DNA from: JAHJQZ01 sp963667595
GTDB lineage: Bacteria > Pseudomonadota > Alphaproteobacteria > Rhizobiales > Devosiaceae
Reading direction: 5' to 3'
Assembly (NCBI GenBank): GCA_963667595.2
Contig: CAXXWD010000001.1
Span: 496,001 to 560,000 of the forward strand
DNA length: 64,000 nucleotides
Positions 1-8,696 of this stretch are shown in pieces. The notes beneath the pieces were generated by a model. It did no database searches. It was given only the letters and a program-made list of their open reading frames with translations, and had not been told where the DNA came from. A program made the position numbers and the translations under genes. Position 1 is the stretch's first letter. Every line of letters begins with the position of its first letter.

Positions 1-651
1 GGTGACATACCGGCTCCGCCTGTCCTTGATATATTGCAGGTCCGGCGATTGGAGCAGCGCGGTCCGCATCAACCGCCGTTCGATCGATGTCTCGAGGCGG
101 AACAGGATGAGCAGGCCGAAGACCAGCGTGGAAACGAATGTGGAAGCGGCGATCGGCGGGCCATATTTCACCAGCACGTCGATCCAGGTTTCGGGCGGAA
201 GCACGACTATTTCGAGCAATGACGCAGCGGCCGCCGCAACCGACAGAATGACGATCTGCCATTTGGCTTCCGCAAAACGCTTACCCAGATAGCCACCACC
301 CACTCCGACCAGTGTCGCCGAAACGATCAGCACCAGTCCGGCCGGCATTTCCGGACCGCCCAAGATCATCTGGCAAATGGCAACGATCAATCCGCTGGCG
401 AGCACGGAATACGGTCCGGCGAAAAAACCGTGAAGCACGATGAACGTGGCCCGCGCATCGAGTGCCAGTCCGCCCGGGACGCGGATGGAAAGCAATATGG
501 CCGCGATTGCACCAAAGGTCGTGGCAAAAAAGAACACGGAACGCTGCACGAGGGCCGAGCGGTCCTCCATCCAGTTTCCCATGGACTGCCAAGCGTAAAC
601 GAACACTGCGACAATCGCGAGATAGTTGATCAGTTCATGCCATATCCACAT
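1..651 (-). CDS. 5TM-receptor (LytS-YhcK type) sensor protein, N-terminal part, cut by window edge
   Basis: The open frame runs off the left edge, so only about 217 N-terminal residues are visible. They form a hydrophobic domain with five to six membrane segments separated by short loops, including GGPEMPAGL and VGGGYLGKRF, as in the 5TMR-LYT sensor domain of LytS/YhcK proteins. The last visible residues (SPDLQYIKDRRSRYVT) look like the start of a PAS domain. In this order the missing C-terminus is usually a GGDEF or histidine-kinase output, but that is inference. I prefer the ATG at 651; a GTG nine bases upstream is possible. It is an inner-membrane signalling protein with unknown ligand. 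Confidence 0.7.
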   Translation of the reverse strand, partial: MWIWHELINYLAIVAVFVYAWQSMGNWMEDRSALVQRSVFFFATTFGAIAAILLSIRVPGGLALDARATFIVLHGFFAGPYSVLASGLIVAICQMILGGPEMPAGLVLIVSATLVGVGGGYLGKRFAEAKWQIVILSVAAAAASLLEIVVLPPETWIDVLVKYGPPIAASTFVSTLVFGLLILFRLETSIERRLMRTALLQSPDLQYIKDRRSRYVT

Positions 652-833
652 GCCGGGCACTGCTCTTTGCTCACGCGCTTTCGGCGCGAAACTAGCAAAG
701 GCAAGCTTTGTCGCCGGTTAAACCCTATTCGGGAAAACCCGGCAAAAACGCTTTTCTTCCGGTTCGGTAAACAGTGTGTGGATCGTGCCCATTATGTTTC
801 GCCGAGGGCATAATCCAAGAGTTACTCCGGGCG

Positions 834-1874
834 TCAGACCGATGATGCAGCGCGTCCGTCAAAGAAGTCGTCCACCGCCGCAAGTGCAACATCGACATCA
901 TCTTGAGAAATGTCGATATGCGTCACCCAGCGATGCTCCTCACCATTATGGCCACCCATGACGGCGATACCGGCGGCATTGAGAAATGTTTCGAGGTCTT
1001 CCTCGACTTCCGGATCGACGCGCATCCATACCATGTTGGTGGCAGTTTCGATCTTCAGTTCGGGATGCCGCGCCAATCCGGCGCCGAGACGCGCGGCATT
1101 GGCGTGATCCATCGCGAGCCGGTCGACATTGTGGTCGAGCGCATAAAGCCCGGCTGCCGCCAGAATACCGGCCTGACGCATGCCTCCGCCGAGAATCTTG
1201 CGGTTGCGCCGTGCTTTCTGGATGAAATCCTTCGGACCGCACAGGACCGACCCAACCGGTGTCCCCAATCCCTTTGAGAGGCAGACCGACACCGTATCGA
1301 ACCCCGTCGCCACCTCCTTGACCGTCACCCCGAGCGCGATGGCGGCATTGAAGATACGGGCACCGTCGAGATGGGTTGCAAGTCCCCTGTCATGCGCGAA
1401 CGCGGTGGCCTTTTTGGTGTAGTCGAGCGGAATGACCTTGCCGTGGAAGGTATTTTCCAGCGCCAGAAGCCGCGTCATGGCATAGTGGAAATCGTCCGGC
1501 TTGATCGCCGCCGCGATGTCTTCGAGCCTCAGCGTGCCGTCCGGCTGGTGGGCGATGGGTTGCGGCTGGATCGAGCCGAGCACAGCGCCGCCGCCCGCCT
1601 CGTGAATGTAGCAATGCGCCTGCTGTCCGGCGATGTATTCCTCGCCACGCCCGCAATGCGTCATCAGCGCGATGAGATTGGACTGGGTTCCCGAAGCAAC
1701 GAACAGACCGGCTTCGGTCCCGATGCGTTCGGCCAAAATGGCTTCCAGCCGGTTGACCGTCGGATCGTCGCCGTAAACGTCGTCTCCCACCTCGGCCGAA
1801 GCCATCGCCGCCCGCATTCCGCTGGACGGACGGGTCACCGTATCGGATCGAAAATCGTGCAGGATGGCGGACAT
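834..1874 (-). CDS. ltaE: Low-specificity L-threonine aldolase
   Basis: This is a PLP-dependent fold-type I enzyme that cleaves L-threonine or allo-threonine to glycine and acetaldehyde. The N-terminal FRSDTVTRPS motif and VGDDVYGDDPTVNRLE are typical of the family. LATHLDGARIFNAA holds the PLP-binding Asp, and VSVCLSKGLGTPVGS holds the PLP lysine near residue 200. The length of about 346 residues is normal. The start at 1874 is preferred over the upstream ATG at 1886 because GGAG lies six bases before it. The gene stands alone, with about 100 bases to the next minus-strand gene upstream. Confidence 0.93.
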   Translation of the reverse strand: MSAILHDFRSDTVTRPSSGMRAAMASAEVGDDVYGDDPTVNRLEAILAERIGTEAGLFVASGTQSNLIALMTHCGRGEEYIAGQQAHCYIHEAGGGAVLGSIQPQPIAHQPDGTLRLEDIAAAIKPDDFHYAMTRLLALENTFHGKVIPLDYTKKATAFAHDRGLATHLDGARIFNAAIALGVTVKEVATGFDTVSVCLSKGLGTPVGSVLCGPKDFIQKARRNRKILGGGMRQAGILAAAGLYALDHNVDRLAMDHANAARLGAGLARHPELKIETATNMVWMRVDPEVEEDLETFLNAAGIAVMGGHNGEEHRWVTHIDISQDDVDVALAAVDDFFDGRAASSV

Positions 1875-1970
1875 GACGTACTCCATGAAAACCGGACAAG
1901 GGAAAAGAAAGAGGGTCGTGATAGCACAAATGCCGGAATCGATGCGGTTTTTTGCCCAGCGATTTGTTGC

Positions 1971-3020
1971 CTAATTGACCTTGGGTGTTTCCACCGCCGC
2001 TTCGGCCGGCAGCGCCTGATCCTCTGTCATTATCGGGAGGCCGCGCCGTCTGGCCCCAACGATAAACCCGACAATCGGCGCGCCCTGATCCATGCGGATT
2101 TCCGCCCGGTCCAGCCGCGCGACATCGAATCCCGCCATGGCCAGCCCGTCGCGCAAACCGGTTTCGGAATGGGCATAGCGCAGCGAGGAACGCAGCACGC
2201 AGGGCTCGGTGCCATCGAGTGCCTCGACCGAGAACAAGAACAGGCCGCCCGGCCGCAAGACCTTTGCCACCGCAACAAAAACATCCTTGAGGTCGCCGAG
2301 ATAGGCAAAGACATCCGCCGCCGTGACCAGATCGGCGCCGGTGCCGCAGCGGGCGAGCCAGGCGAGGAGTTCGCCCTGTTCGACCCGGTCGTAAATACAT
2401 TTCGCCACGGCCTGCCCGATCATGGCATCGGAGAGATCGACCCCTTCGAGAAAGGAACAATGGCGCCGCAAGCGCTCGCCCATCAGCCCGGTGCCGCATC
2501 CCAGATCGAGCGCGCGGGTAACGGTTGTCGTCGCGTCGTTCCCGTTCATGTCGACGAGCATGGTCTCGATCAGTTGTGGCACGCGATAGGCAAGCCGTTG
2601 CGCCAGCGCCGCATCGAAATCGCTGGCATAGGCATTGAACAGCGTTTCGACATAGGCGAGCGCCGGTACCGCGCGTCGGATCACCGCGCCATGGGCGGCC
2701 AGCTTCAGTTCGGCGCCGAACCGGTCCTCGGGATCTGTCGCCAGCATTTGGCGCCAGGCCCCGAAAGCGGTCGGCATGTCGCCCGCCGCTTCGGCGAAGC
2801 GCCCCAAGAGTTCGAGACCGGGCACAAAGCCGGGAACGCGCTCCAGCGCCTGGGTGACGAGATCGGCCGCCGCGGCGAAATCGCCGCTTTCTGCCAGCAT
2901 TTGTGCATAGGAAAAGCGACGATCCGCTATGAGGTCGCCGCTCGAAAAGAAGGTGGTGTCCAAGATAGACCGGAAAAAACACACCGGCTCGGGCCGGCGG
3001 GTGCTTGATGCATCCGCCAT
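1971..3020 (-). CDS. TPR-containing class I SAM-dependent methyltransferase
   Basis: This 349-residue cytosolic protein begins with TPR-like helices (about residues 30-110: YAQMLAESGDFAAAADLVTQ and later helices). A Rossmann methyltransferase domain follows. Motif I is ALDLGCGTGLMGE near residue 170, the acidic motif II is LEGVDLSDAMI, and LRPGGLFLFSVEAL is a post-I motif. The combination matches trans-aconitate or biotin-synthesis-like methyltransferases that are usually annotated only as TPR methyltransferases. The substrate cannot be told. An AGGAATGA ribosome site precedes the ATG at 3020. The next gene is divergent cspA, about 250 bases away. Confidence 0.8.
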   Translation of the reverse strand: MADASSTRRPEPVCFFRSILDTTFFSSGDLIADRRFSYAQMLAESGDFAAAADLVTQALERVPGFVPGLELLGRFAEAAGDMPTAFGAWRQMLATDPEDRFGAELKLAAHGAVIRRAVPALAYVETLFNAYASDFDAALAQRLAYRVPQLIETMLVDMNGNDATTTVTRALDLGCGTGLMGERLRRHCSFLEGVDLSDAMIGQAVAKCIYDRVEQGELLAWLARCGTGADLVTAADVFAYLGDLKDVFVAVAKVLRPGGLFLFSVEALDGTEPCVLRSSLRYAHSETGLRDGLAMAGFDVARLDRAEIRMDQGAPIVGFIVGARRRGLPIMTEDQALPAEAAVETPKVN

Positions 3021-3274
3021 TCATTCCTGGCAAGCGAAATTTCCGGCCGCGATGACAAGCTTTTGCGATGCAAACTCGTTCGGGCTTGCTGCGTATTGTC
3101 GCGACTTTGTTTTCGCGTTACAATTTTTACTATCGATCTGGCGGCACAGAAGGACGAAGCCGCGCGAGTTTACTCGCCTGCTGAACCCCAAAATCCAAAA
3201 TTTCGAGCACCGGCTGGTTCTCCCATAAGGTGAAACCGGCCAAAAAACTGATGACGTGAAAGGTACTACCCGAT

Positions 3275-3487
3275 ATGGCAACCGGCACCGTAAAGTGGTT
3301 CAACGGTCAAAAGGGCTATGGATTCATCCAGCCCGATGACGGCGGCAAGGACGTTTTTGTCCACATCTCCGCTGTTCAGCGTTCCGGCCTGACGGCTCTC
3401 GACGAGGGCCAGAAGGTGACCTACGAACTGGTCACCGACAAGCGCACCGGAAAGTTCGCTGCCGACCACCTTACGATCAATTCCTGA
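3275..3487 (+). CDS. cspA: Cold-shock domain protein
   Basis: This 70-residue single cold-shock domain carries RNP1 (KGYGFIQPDDGGKDVFVH) and RNP2 (VFVHISAV). It binds single-stranded RNA/DNA and acts as an RNA chaperone and antiterminator. The 250-base upstream gap leaves room for a structured 5' leader, as cold-shock mRNAs commonly have; no specific fold was worked out. A strong terminator follows at 3522. A second family member lies at 36182-36391. The symbol is generic: which csp paralog it is cannot be decided from sequence alone. Confidence 0.92.
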   Translation: MATGTVKWFNGQKGYGFIQPDDGGKDVFVHISAVQRSGLTALDEGQKVTYELVTDKRTGKFAADHLTINS

Positions 3488-3521
3488 TCAGAATAAGCGT
3501 CCCGGTGGACGTTACGAACAT

Positions 3522-3552
3522 AAGGCGCAGCGGACCTCCGCTGCGCCTTTTG
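3522..3552 (+). terminator. Rho-independent terminator after cspA
   Basis: Perfect 12-base stem AAGGCGCAGCGG / CCGCTGCGCCTT with a four-base loop, followed by T-rich sequence, 35 bases after the cspA stop. Confidence 0.88.
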
Positions 3553-3576
3553 TGTTGAAAGGATCAATCCCGTTTG

Positions 3577-3672
3577 GAGCATCGGGCGAAAAAGTGGACT
3601 TGCGGTTTTTCGCCCAATGCGACCACAACGGGATGGAGCCGGGCAGTTTGATGTAATTAAAACGCCCAAAAC
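3577..3672. repeat. RIME-like intergenic repeat, copy 1
   Basis: Begins GAGCATCGGGCGAAAA and continues through an internal palindrome (CGAAAAAGTGG / CGGTTTTTCG) and GGGATGGAGCCGGGCAG. A related full-length copy is at about 26848-26946, and shorter relatives starting with the same 11-12 bases lie at 11749, 30304, 35961 and 37823. It sits between cspA and tryptophanase and reaches the tryptophanase 3' end. Confidence 0.7.
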
Positions 3673-3673
3673 T

Positions 3674-5044
3674 CTAGTCGGCCAGCGGCTCGAACCAGCA
3701 GGTGAAGTGCCGCATGAGCTTGGGCGCCTTGGTGATCCTGTAGCCCTTGAGACTGTTTTTCATCCCGGCCAGTTCGGCAAAGACCTCGATGAGATAATCG
3801 GCATGGCTTTGCGTATAGGTCCGGCGCGGGATGGCGAGACGGACCAGATCCATGGCCGCCGGCGTTTCCGTGCCGTCCGGATGGGCACCAAACATCACCG
3901 TGCCGATCTCGCAGCCGCGAATGCCGCCGATTTCGTAAAGCGCCACGGCCAGGGACTGGCCCGGATACTGAAGCGGCGGGATATGCGGCAACCAGGCGCG
4001 CGCGTCGACGAACACCGCATGTCCGCCCGCCGGCTTGACCGTCGGCACACCCAGCGCCTCGAGCCGCTCGATGATGTATTCGTTGGTGCGGATGCGATAC
4101 CTCAGATAGTCCTCGTCGATGATCTCGGTCAGCCCCTGTGCCAGGGCTTCGAGATCGCGTCCGGCCAGTCCGCCATAGGTGGAAAAGCCTTCGGTGCGAA
4201 TGAGGTGCGCGCGCGCCTGCTCGGCCAGATCGTCGTCGTTGAGCGCCAGCCAGCCGCCGATATTGCCGAAAGCGTCCTTCTTGGCGCTCATGGTCATGCC
4301 GTCGGCCACCGAAAAGCAGTCCCTCACGATTTCCGTGATGGACCGGTCCTTCTGGCCCTCCTCGCGCTGCTTGATGAACCAGGCGTTCTCGGCGAACCGG
4401 CACCCGTCGATAAAGAAGGGCTTGTTGTACTTGTGCGCCAGATCGGCGGTCGCCCGGATGTTTTCGAGGCTGACCGGCTGGCCGCCCCCGGCATTGTTGG
4501 TGATGGTCAGCATGACGCACGGCACCGCATCGCCATGTTTGGCGAGATAGGCGTCGAGCCTTTGAACATCCATATTGCCCTTGAAGGGATGGATCAGTCC
4601 CGCGTCGTGCCCTTCCTCAATCACCAGATCGTCGCCGCTCGCGCCCGAGGATTCGATGTTGCCGCGGGTCGTGTCGAAATGGGTGTTCGACGGGATGCGC
4701 TTGCCCGGCCCGCCAAAGATCGAAAACAAGATCGCCTCGGACGCACGCCCCTGATGGGTGGGAATGACGTGGTTGAACGGCATCAGGTTTTTCACCGCCG
4801 CCTCGAACCGGAAGAAGGACGGCGAGCCGGCATAGCTCTCGTCGCCGCGCATGATCGCCGACCACTGGGCGGCGCTCATGGCGCCGGTGCCCGAGTCGGT
4901 CAGAAGGTCAATGATCACGTCGTCCGATTTGAGCGCGAACACGTTGTAATGCGCTTCGTCGAGAAATCGCGTGCGTTCCGCCCGCGTGGTCATGCGGATC
5001 GGTTCGACAGCCTTGATGCGGAATGGTTCGATGATGGTTCTCAT
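3674..5044 (-). CDS. tnaA: Tryptophanase (tryptophan indole-lyase)
   Basis: This 456-residue PLP beta-lyase would split L-tryptophan to indole, pyruvate and ammonia. Alignment from memory to E. coli TnaA and Citrobacter tyrosine phenol-lyase shows EPFRIKAVEP, LTDSGTGAMS, THQGR, AGGGQPVSL and MSAKKDAFGNIGG with the PLP lysine. Residues that separate the two enzymes favour tryptophanase: Asp in FDTTRGN (TPL has Thr), Ile in CEIGTVMFG (TPL has Arg), and His in MRHFTCWF (TPL has Phe). No tnaC leader or tryptophan permease is adjacent, so tnaC-type attenuation is not expected. An AAAGGG precedes the ATG. Confidence 0.9.
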   Translation of the reverse strand: MRTIIEPFRIKAVEPIRMTTRAERTRFLDEAHYNVFALKSDDVIIDLLTDSGTGAMSAAQWSAIMRGDESYAGSPSFFRFEAAVKNLMPFNHVIPTHQGRASEAILFSIFGGPGKRIPSNTHFDTTRGNIESSGASGDDLVIEEGHDAGLIHPFKGNMDVQRLDAYLAKHGDAVPCVMLTITNNAGGGQPVSLENIRATADLAHKYNKPFFIDGCRFAENAWFIKQREEGQKDRSITEIVRDCFSVADGMTMSAKKDAFGNIGGWLALNDDDLAEQARAHLIRTEGFSTYGGLAGRDLEALAQGLTEIIDEDYLRYRIRTNEYIIERLEALGVPTVKPAGGHAVFVDARAWLPHIPPLQYPGQSLAVALYEIGGIRGCEIGTVMFGAHPDGTETPAAMDLVRLAIPRRTYTQSHADYLIEVFAELAGMKNSLKGYRITKAPKLMRHFTCWFEPLAD

Positions 5045-5450
5045 CGTGGGGCCCTTTCAAACGGCCCCGACACTATCGCGACAACGAACACACGAATGGG
5101 GCCGAAGCGCTGCGGTTGCCCGTTGCCTCTTTCACGTAGGCGGACCGCGCTCAGCGCCCAATGCGTTGCACGCCAACCCTTGCAAACACCCGTTTCGATG
5201 TCAATGTGTAGGTTAAGTCGAACTATGTCGAAACCCACCCGAAGGCTGCCGCGCCGGTTGTGATAAAACCTGGATGTCAACCGGACTTGCGGCGTGGAAG
5301 AAGTGCGCTTCGATAGAGCGACGGCTTGACGCATATGTGTACCGGTGTAAGTCTGATGTCGTAATTCGTTTCCCCAAAGCTGTGTTCGTCTTGGGTCGAA
5401 TGATGATTCGGCAGCATGCGGTAATGACGTTTCGAAACGAGAGGCACGAG
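5045..5450. other. Divergent intergenic region between tryptophanase and greA
   Basis: About 400 bases. The plus-strand frame upstream of greA extends back to 5274 but shows no family similarity and is probably fortuitous. I see no clear operator or structured RNA here. Confidence 0.4.
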
Positions 5451-5924
5451 ATGGAAAAGGTCCCGATGACCGCCGGCGGCTACGCTGCCCTCAGCGAGGA
5501 ATTCAAGCAACGCACGTCCGAGGAACGGCCGCGCATCATTGCAGCGATCGCGGAAGCGCGCGCCCATGGCGACCTTTCGGAGAACGCGGAATACCACGCC
5601 GCCAAGGAACAGCAGGGCCATAACGAGGGCCGCATTCAGGAACTCGAATCGCTATTGGCCCGTGCCGAGATTATCGACATCGCCAAGATCACCGGTTCCA
5701 AGGTCAAGTTCGGCGCCACCGTCACCATCGTCAACGAAGATACCGACGAGGAAAAGACCTGGATGATCGTCGGCGATCCGGAAGCCGACGCCAGCGCCGG
5801 CCGCATCTCCATTTCTTCCCCCATCGCCCGCGCCATGATCGGCAAGGAAGTCGGCGATTCAATCGAAGTCGCCGCCCCCGGCGGGGCCCAGGGCTACGAG
5901 ATTCTCGACGTCAAATACGTCTGA
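5451..5924 (+). CDS. greA: Transcription elongation factor GreA
   Basis: GreA binds the RNA polymerase secondary channel and stimulates cleavage of backtracked transcripts. The 157-residue protein has the N-terminal coiled coil with the acidic tip (ARAHGDLSENAEYHAAKE, about residues 32-49) and the C-terminal FKBP-like domain (SPIARAMIGKEVGDSIEV). The start at 5451 gives the family length, begins with MEKVPMT, and is preceded by GAGAGG; the longer upstream frame is not supported. A hairpin and T-tract follow at 5959. Confidence 0.96.
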   Translation: MEKVPMTAGGYAALSEEFKQRTSEERPRIIAAIAEARAHGDLSENAEYHAAKEQQGHNEGRIQELESLLARAEIIDIAKITGSKVKFGATVTIVNEDTDEEKTWMIVGDPEADASAGRISISSPIARAMIGKEVGDSIEVAAPGGAQGYEILDVKYV

Positions 5925-5958
5925 GCATTCGGTTCGGTTGAGATTCGTTCGACGCTTT

Positions 5959-5997
5959 CCTTCCCCTTTGCGGGGAAGGATCGGTGCATTTTTTTAA
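5959..5997 (+). terminator. Probable terminator after greA
   Basis: Stem CCTTCCCC / GGGGAAGG with a five-base loop, 35 bases after the stop. A run of seven T follows only after about ten bases, so the strength is uncertain. Confidence 0.55.
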
Positions 5998-6034
5998 GCA
6001 AGCGACTCGTTTCAGGCGTGCTGACACGTCCGTC

Positions 6035-6994
6035 TCAATCCGTCGTGACCTTGCCCACCGCGATCAGCGCGGCAACGGACTCCTCGACGGCGGCAAGGCT
6101 GGTGTAGCGCGGGGCGTAGCCGAGCCGGACGCGTGCCTTTTCGATCGAATGGCTGGGGCTGCGGCTGATGTGTTCGAGCGTCGCTGCGGCGTCTTCGGCG
6201 GACTGCTCGTCTTTCCAGATCTCGAAGGGCTGGAAGCTGAGGCGCGGCTCGTGCCCGAACCAGCGGAACATGGCCTCGGCATAGCCCTTGAGGTTGAGCG
6301 CGCCGGGCGAGACCGCGTTGAACGCCTCGCCAAGAGCGGCGGTGCGGTTGTCGACGGCCTTGAGCGCCACCTGCGCGACATCTTCGGCGTGAACGTGATG
6401 CACCGTTTCCAGCCCGAAATTGGGCAGCACCAGTTCCGCGCCGCGCGCGATGCGCGAGAATATGTCGACGTTGAAATTGCCGGCGGGATTGAGCGGCGCC
6501 CAGCCCGGCCCGACGATATGGCCCGGCCGGAACACCGTGGCGGGAAAACCCGAACGCCGTGCTTCGCCGAGGAGCCAGGTCTCGATCTCGGCTTTCTTTG
6601 TGCCATAGTCGCCGAACGGATTGAGCGGATCGCTTTCCGTCGCCGGAACGCAGGCATTGTGCCCGTAGACCCAGATGGTGCCGCAATGAAGGAAATGTTC
6701 GACGTGTCCCCTGAGGCTGTCGACCAGTTGGCGCGTACCCTCCAGATCGAACGAAATCATGTCGATGACGATATCCGGCGCAAGCGCGGCAATACGCGGC
6801 GCGAAGCGCCCCGTTTCATCCTCGGCCATACGGTCCACAATCACGGTTTTCACCCGGGCCCAGGCGGCATGGGCGCGATAGGGCCTGGCCTGGCCGCGGC
6901 TGACATTGATCACCTCGTGTCCGCGCCCGACAAGCGCCGGCACCAGATAGGTGCCGACATGGCCGCTGCCACCGATCACCACGATACGTGCCAT
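6035..6994 (-). CDS. NAD(P)-dependent sugar epimerase/dehydratase family protein
   Basis: This extended SDR of 319 residues has the nucleotide-binding glycine motif VIGGSGHVGTYL at the N-terminus, a Thr in LHCGTIWVYGHN, and a YGTKKAE Tyr-x-x-x-Lys catalytic pair near residue 140. The C-terminal substrate part contains HHVHAEDVAQV. It is cytosolic; which nucleotide sugar or other substrate it uses is unknown. The start at 6994 (MARIVVIGG) is preferred over 7015 because AGGGGAAAAAAC precedes it directly. It lies 65 bases downstream of the MscS gene on the same strand and may be cotranscribed. Confidence 0.8.
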   Translation of the reverse strand: MARIVVIGGSGHVGTYLVPALVGRGHEVINVSRGQARPYRAHAAWARVKTVIVDRMAEDETGRFAPRIAALAPDIVIDMISFDLEGTRQLVDSLRGHVEHFLHCGTIWVYGHNACVPATESDPLNPFGDYGTKKAEIETWLLGEARRSGFPATVFRPGHIVGPGWAPLNPAGNFNVDIFSRIARGAELVLPNFGLETVHHVHAEDVAQVALKAVDNRTAALGEAFNAVSPGALNLKGYAEAMFRWFGHEPRLSFQPFEIWKDEQSAEDAAATLEHISRSPSHSIEKARVRLGYAPRYTSLAAVEESVAALIAVGKVTTD

Positions 6995-7059
6995 TGTTTT
7001 TTCCCCTCGTGCCAATGGTCAAACGCCGGCCGCGCCGACGCGCCTTACTGATCCTGTCG

Positions 7060-7878
7060 TCAGGCTGACGCGCCGTCGAGATGTACGTCAAGCTGATTGA
7101 ACGGAATGGAAAGCCCGGCCGCGTCGAAATCACGCTTGGCCCGTTCGGTGAAGGCATAAAGGATTTCCCAATAGGCCGCGCTCGGCACCCAGACCCTTAA
7201 CAGCATGTCGACCGAGCTGGCGCCGAGAGTGGCGACATGAACCGCCGGTGCCGGGTCGGCAAGGACGCGCTTTTCGTCCGCGACCATCTTCATCAGCACA
7301 TCGCGCGCCTTCTGCATGTCGTTTGCATAGGAAATGCCGATGGTCAGATCGAGCCGGCGCGTTTTCTCGCGGCTGTAATTGGTGATGCGCGTGTTCCAGA
7401 TGGTCGAATTGGGCGCAAAGACGTAAACGCCGTCCGCCGCCTTCAGCCGCGTCGCGAACAGGCCGATTTCGAGCACCGTGCCGGAGACGGAGCCCGTGTC
7501 GATATATTCGCCAACGGCGATCGGTCTCAGCCAGATCAGCATGACGCCGGCGGCGATATTGGACAGGGTGCCCTGCAAGGCCAGGGCGATGGCAAGACCG
7601 GCGGCGCCGAGGACGGCGAGAATGGAGGTCGTTTCGACACCCATCTGCGCCAGCGCCATGATGATGGCGACAACCAGAATGGCGTAACGCGCCACATCGG
7701 CGACCACCGGCGCGATCGTTTTGTCGATGCGGGACGAGCCTTCGAGCATTCCGCGCACGGTGCGCCGGGCAAAGCCCGCCAGCGTCCAGCCCACGATCAG
7801 AATGATCAGGCCGATCAGGATGGAAATCGCGTTGGTGGTCAGCCAGATGAGGATGGTGTCGAAAGTGGCGTCGGGCAC
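7060..7878 (-). CDS. mscS: Small-conductance mechanosensitive channel, MscS family
   Basis: At 272 residues it has the minimal MscS layout: three membrane helices in the first 115 residues, the pore-lining TM3 rich in Ala/Gly (AVLGAAGLAIALALQGTLSNIAAG), then the cytosolic beta and alpha/beta domains (RPIAVGEYI, VFAPNSTIWNTRITNYS). It opens on membrane tension to release solutes after hypo-osmotic shock. Start is GTG at 7878, preceded by AAGGAGA. Confidence 0.92.
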   Translation of the reverse strand: MPDATFDTILIWLTTNAISILIGLIILIVGWTLAGFARRTVRGMLEGSSRIDKTIAPVVADVARYAILVVAIIMALAQMGVETTSILAVLGAAGLAIALALQGTLSNIAAGVMLIWLRPIAVGEYIDTGSVSGTVLEIGLFATRLKAADGVYVFAPNSTIWNTRITNYSREKTRRLDLTIGISYANDMQKARDVLMKMVADEKRVLADPAPAVHVATLGASSVDMLLRVWVPSAAYWEILYAFTERAKRDFDAAGLSIPFNQLDVHLDGASA

Positions 7879-7970
7879 GTGCGGGGGTCTCCTTAAGATC
7901 GTGGCGGAAAAATCACGACAATGGGCGAACGTGTCAAGGCGAGGCTTTGCCAGTGCCGGATGATCGGGCC

Positions 7971-8594
7971 CTACATGGGCCGTCCCCTTGCGATTGCGTT
8001 CTCGCCGATCCCGGCCAACCCCGCCATGACAAGCCGGCTTGCCGCCTTGGCGTAGTCGCGGATTTCCGTTTCGGTCGGTTTTGGCCGGCCCATGAGCACG
8101 CGGCTTCTATGGGTCAGCAGCATCGCCAGCCACAGTTCAACCGGCAATTTGGGATCGGCAACGCCTAGACGTTCGGCAAAAAACCGGTTCAGCCGGTCGT
8201 TGATGGCGGCGGGACCAACCGAATCGAAAGTGGCGGTGATTTCCGGCGCCTTGGCGCTTTCGGCAATGAGCAGATGGATCGATTTCAGATGATCGTCCGC
8301 CAGATGGGCCTTGATGAAATCGATAGCAAACCGCGTCAACGCCTCTTCGGTGTCGGGGTTGTCCAAGTGATCGCTCGACCGTTTTGGCGCGCTTTCCCGC
8401 ATGTGTTCGAGGCAGGCGCGGAACAGTTCGATCTTGGACGGGAAATAGCGATAGACCGTCTGCTTGGTGACCGCGGCTCCTTCCGCAATCCTGTCCATGC
8501 TGGCCAACACATAGCCTTGCTCAAGAAAGACGGTTCGCGCCGCACGAAGAATGGCGCGGCGCTTGATTTCCTTGTTCTCGGCGATTTTTCCCAT
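7971..8594 (-). CDS. TetR/AcrR-family transcriptional regulator
   Basis: This 207-residue repressor has an N-terminal HTH (residues about 12-58: AILRAARTVFLEQGY, then VTKQTVYRYFPSK) and an all-helical ligand-binding C-terminus. It is divergent from the EamA transporter at 8697. The 100-base gap holds two copies of the same palindrome, one just in front of each gene, so it very probably represses itself and the transporter and responds to a transported or toxic compound. The ligand is unknown. Confidence 0.9.
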   Translation of the reverse strand: MGKIAENKEIKRRAILRAARTVFLEQGYVLASMDRIAEGAAVTKQTVYRYFPSKIELFRACLEHMRESAPKRSSDHLDNPDTEEALTRFAIDFIKAHLADDHLKSIHLLIAESAKAPEITATFDSVGPAAINDRLNRFFAERLGVADPKLPVELWLAMLLTHRSRVLMGRPKPTETEIRDYAKAASRLVMAGLAGIGENAIARGRPM

Positions 8595-8607
8595 TTCCTC
8601 TTCCTAA

Positions 8608-8682
8608 AATCATACCGATCAGTATGAATTGTGTTGACACCGACACCGATCGCGATCAAATCATACTCGTCAGTATGAATTT
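8608..8682. promoter_or_regulatory. Twin TetR operators in the divergent promoter region
   Basis: Two near-identical palindromes TCATAC-N4-5-CAGTATGAATT lie at 8610-8630 and 8661-8682, about 51 bases apart. Core arms are CATAC and GTATG with a six-base spacer (CGATCA or TCGTCA). A TTGACA at 8634-8639 lies between them, consistent with a transporter promoter covered by the downstream operator. Confidence 0.75.
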
Positions 8683-8696
8683 ATCAAGGTGCGATC

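Noticed and set aside
3617..5263. Long plus-strand open frame antisense to tryptophanase
   Set aside because: GC-rich antisense shadow; the minus-strand protein has full family motifs.
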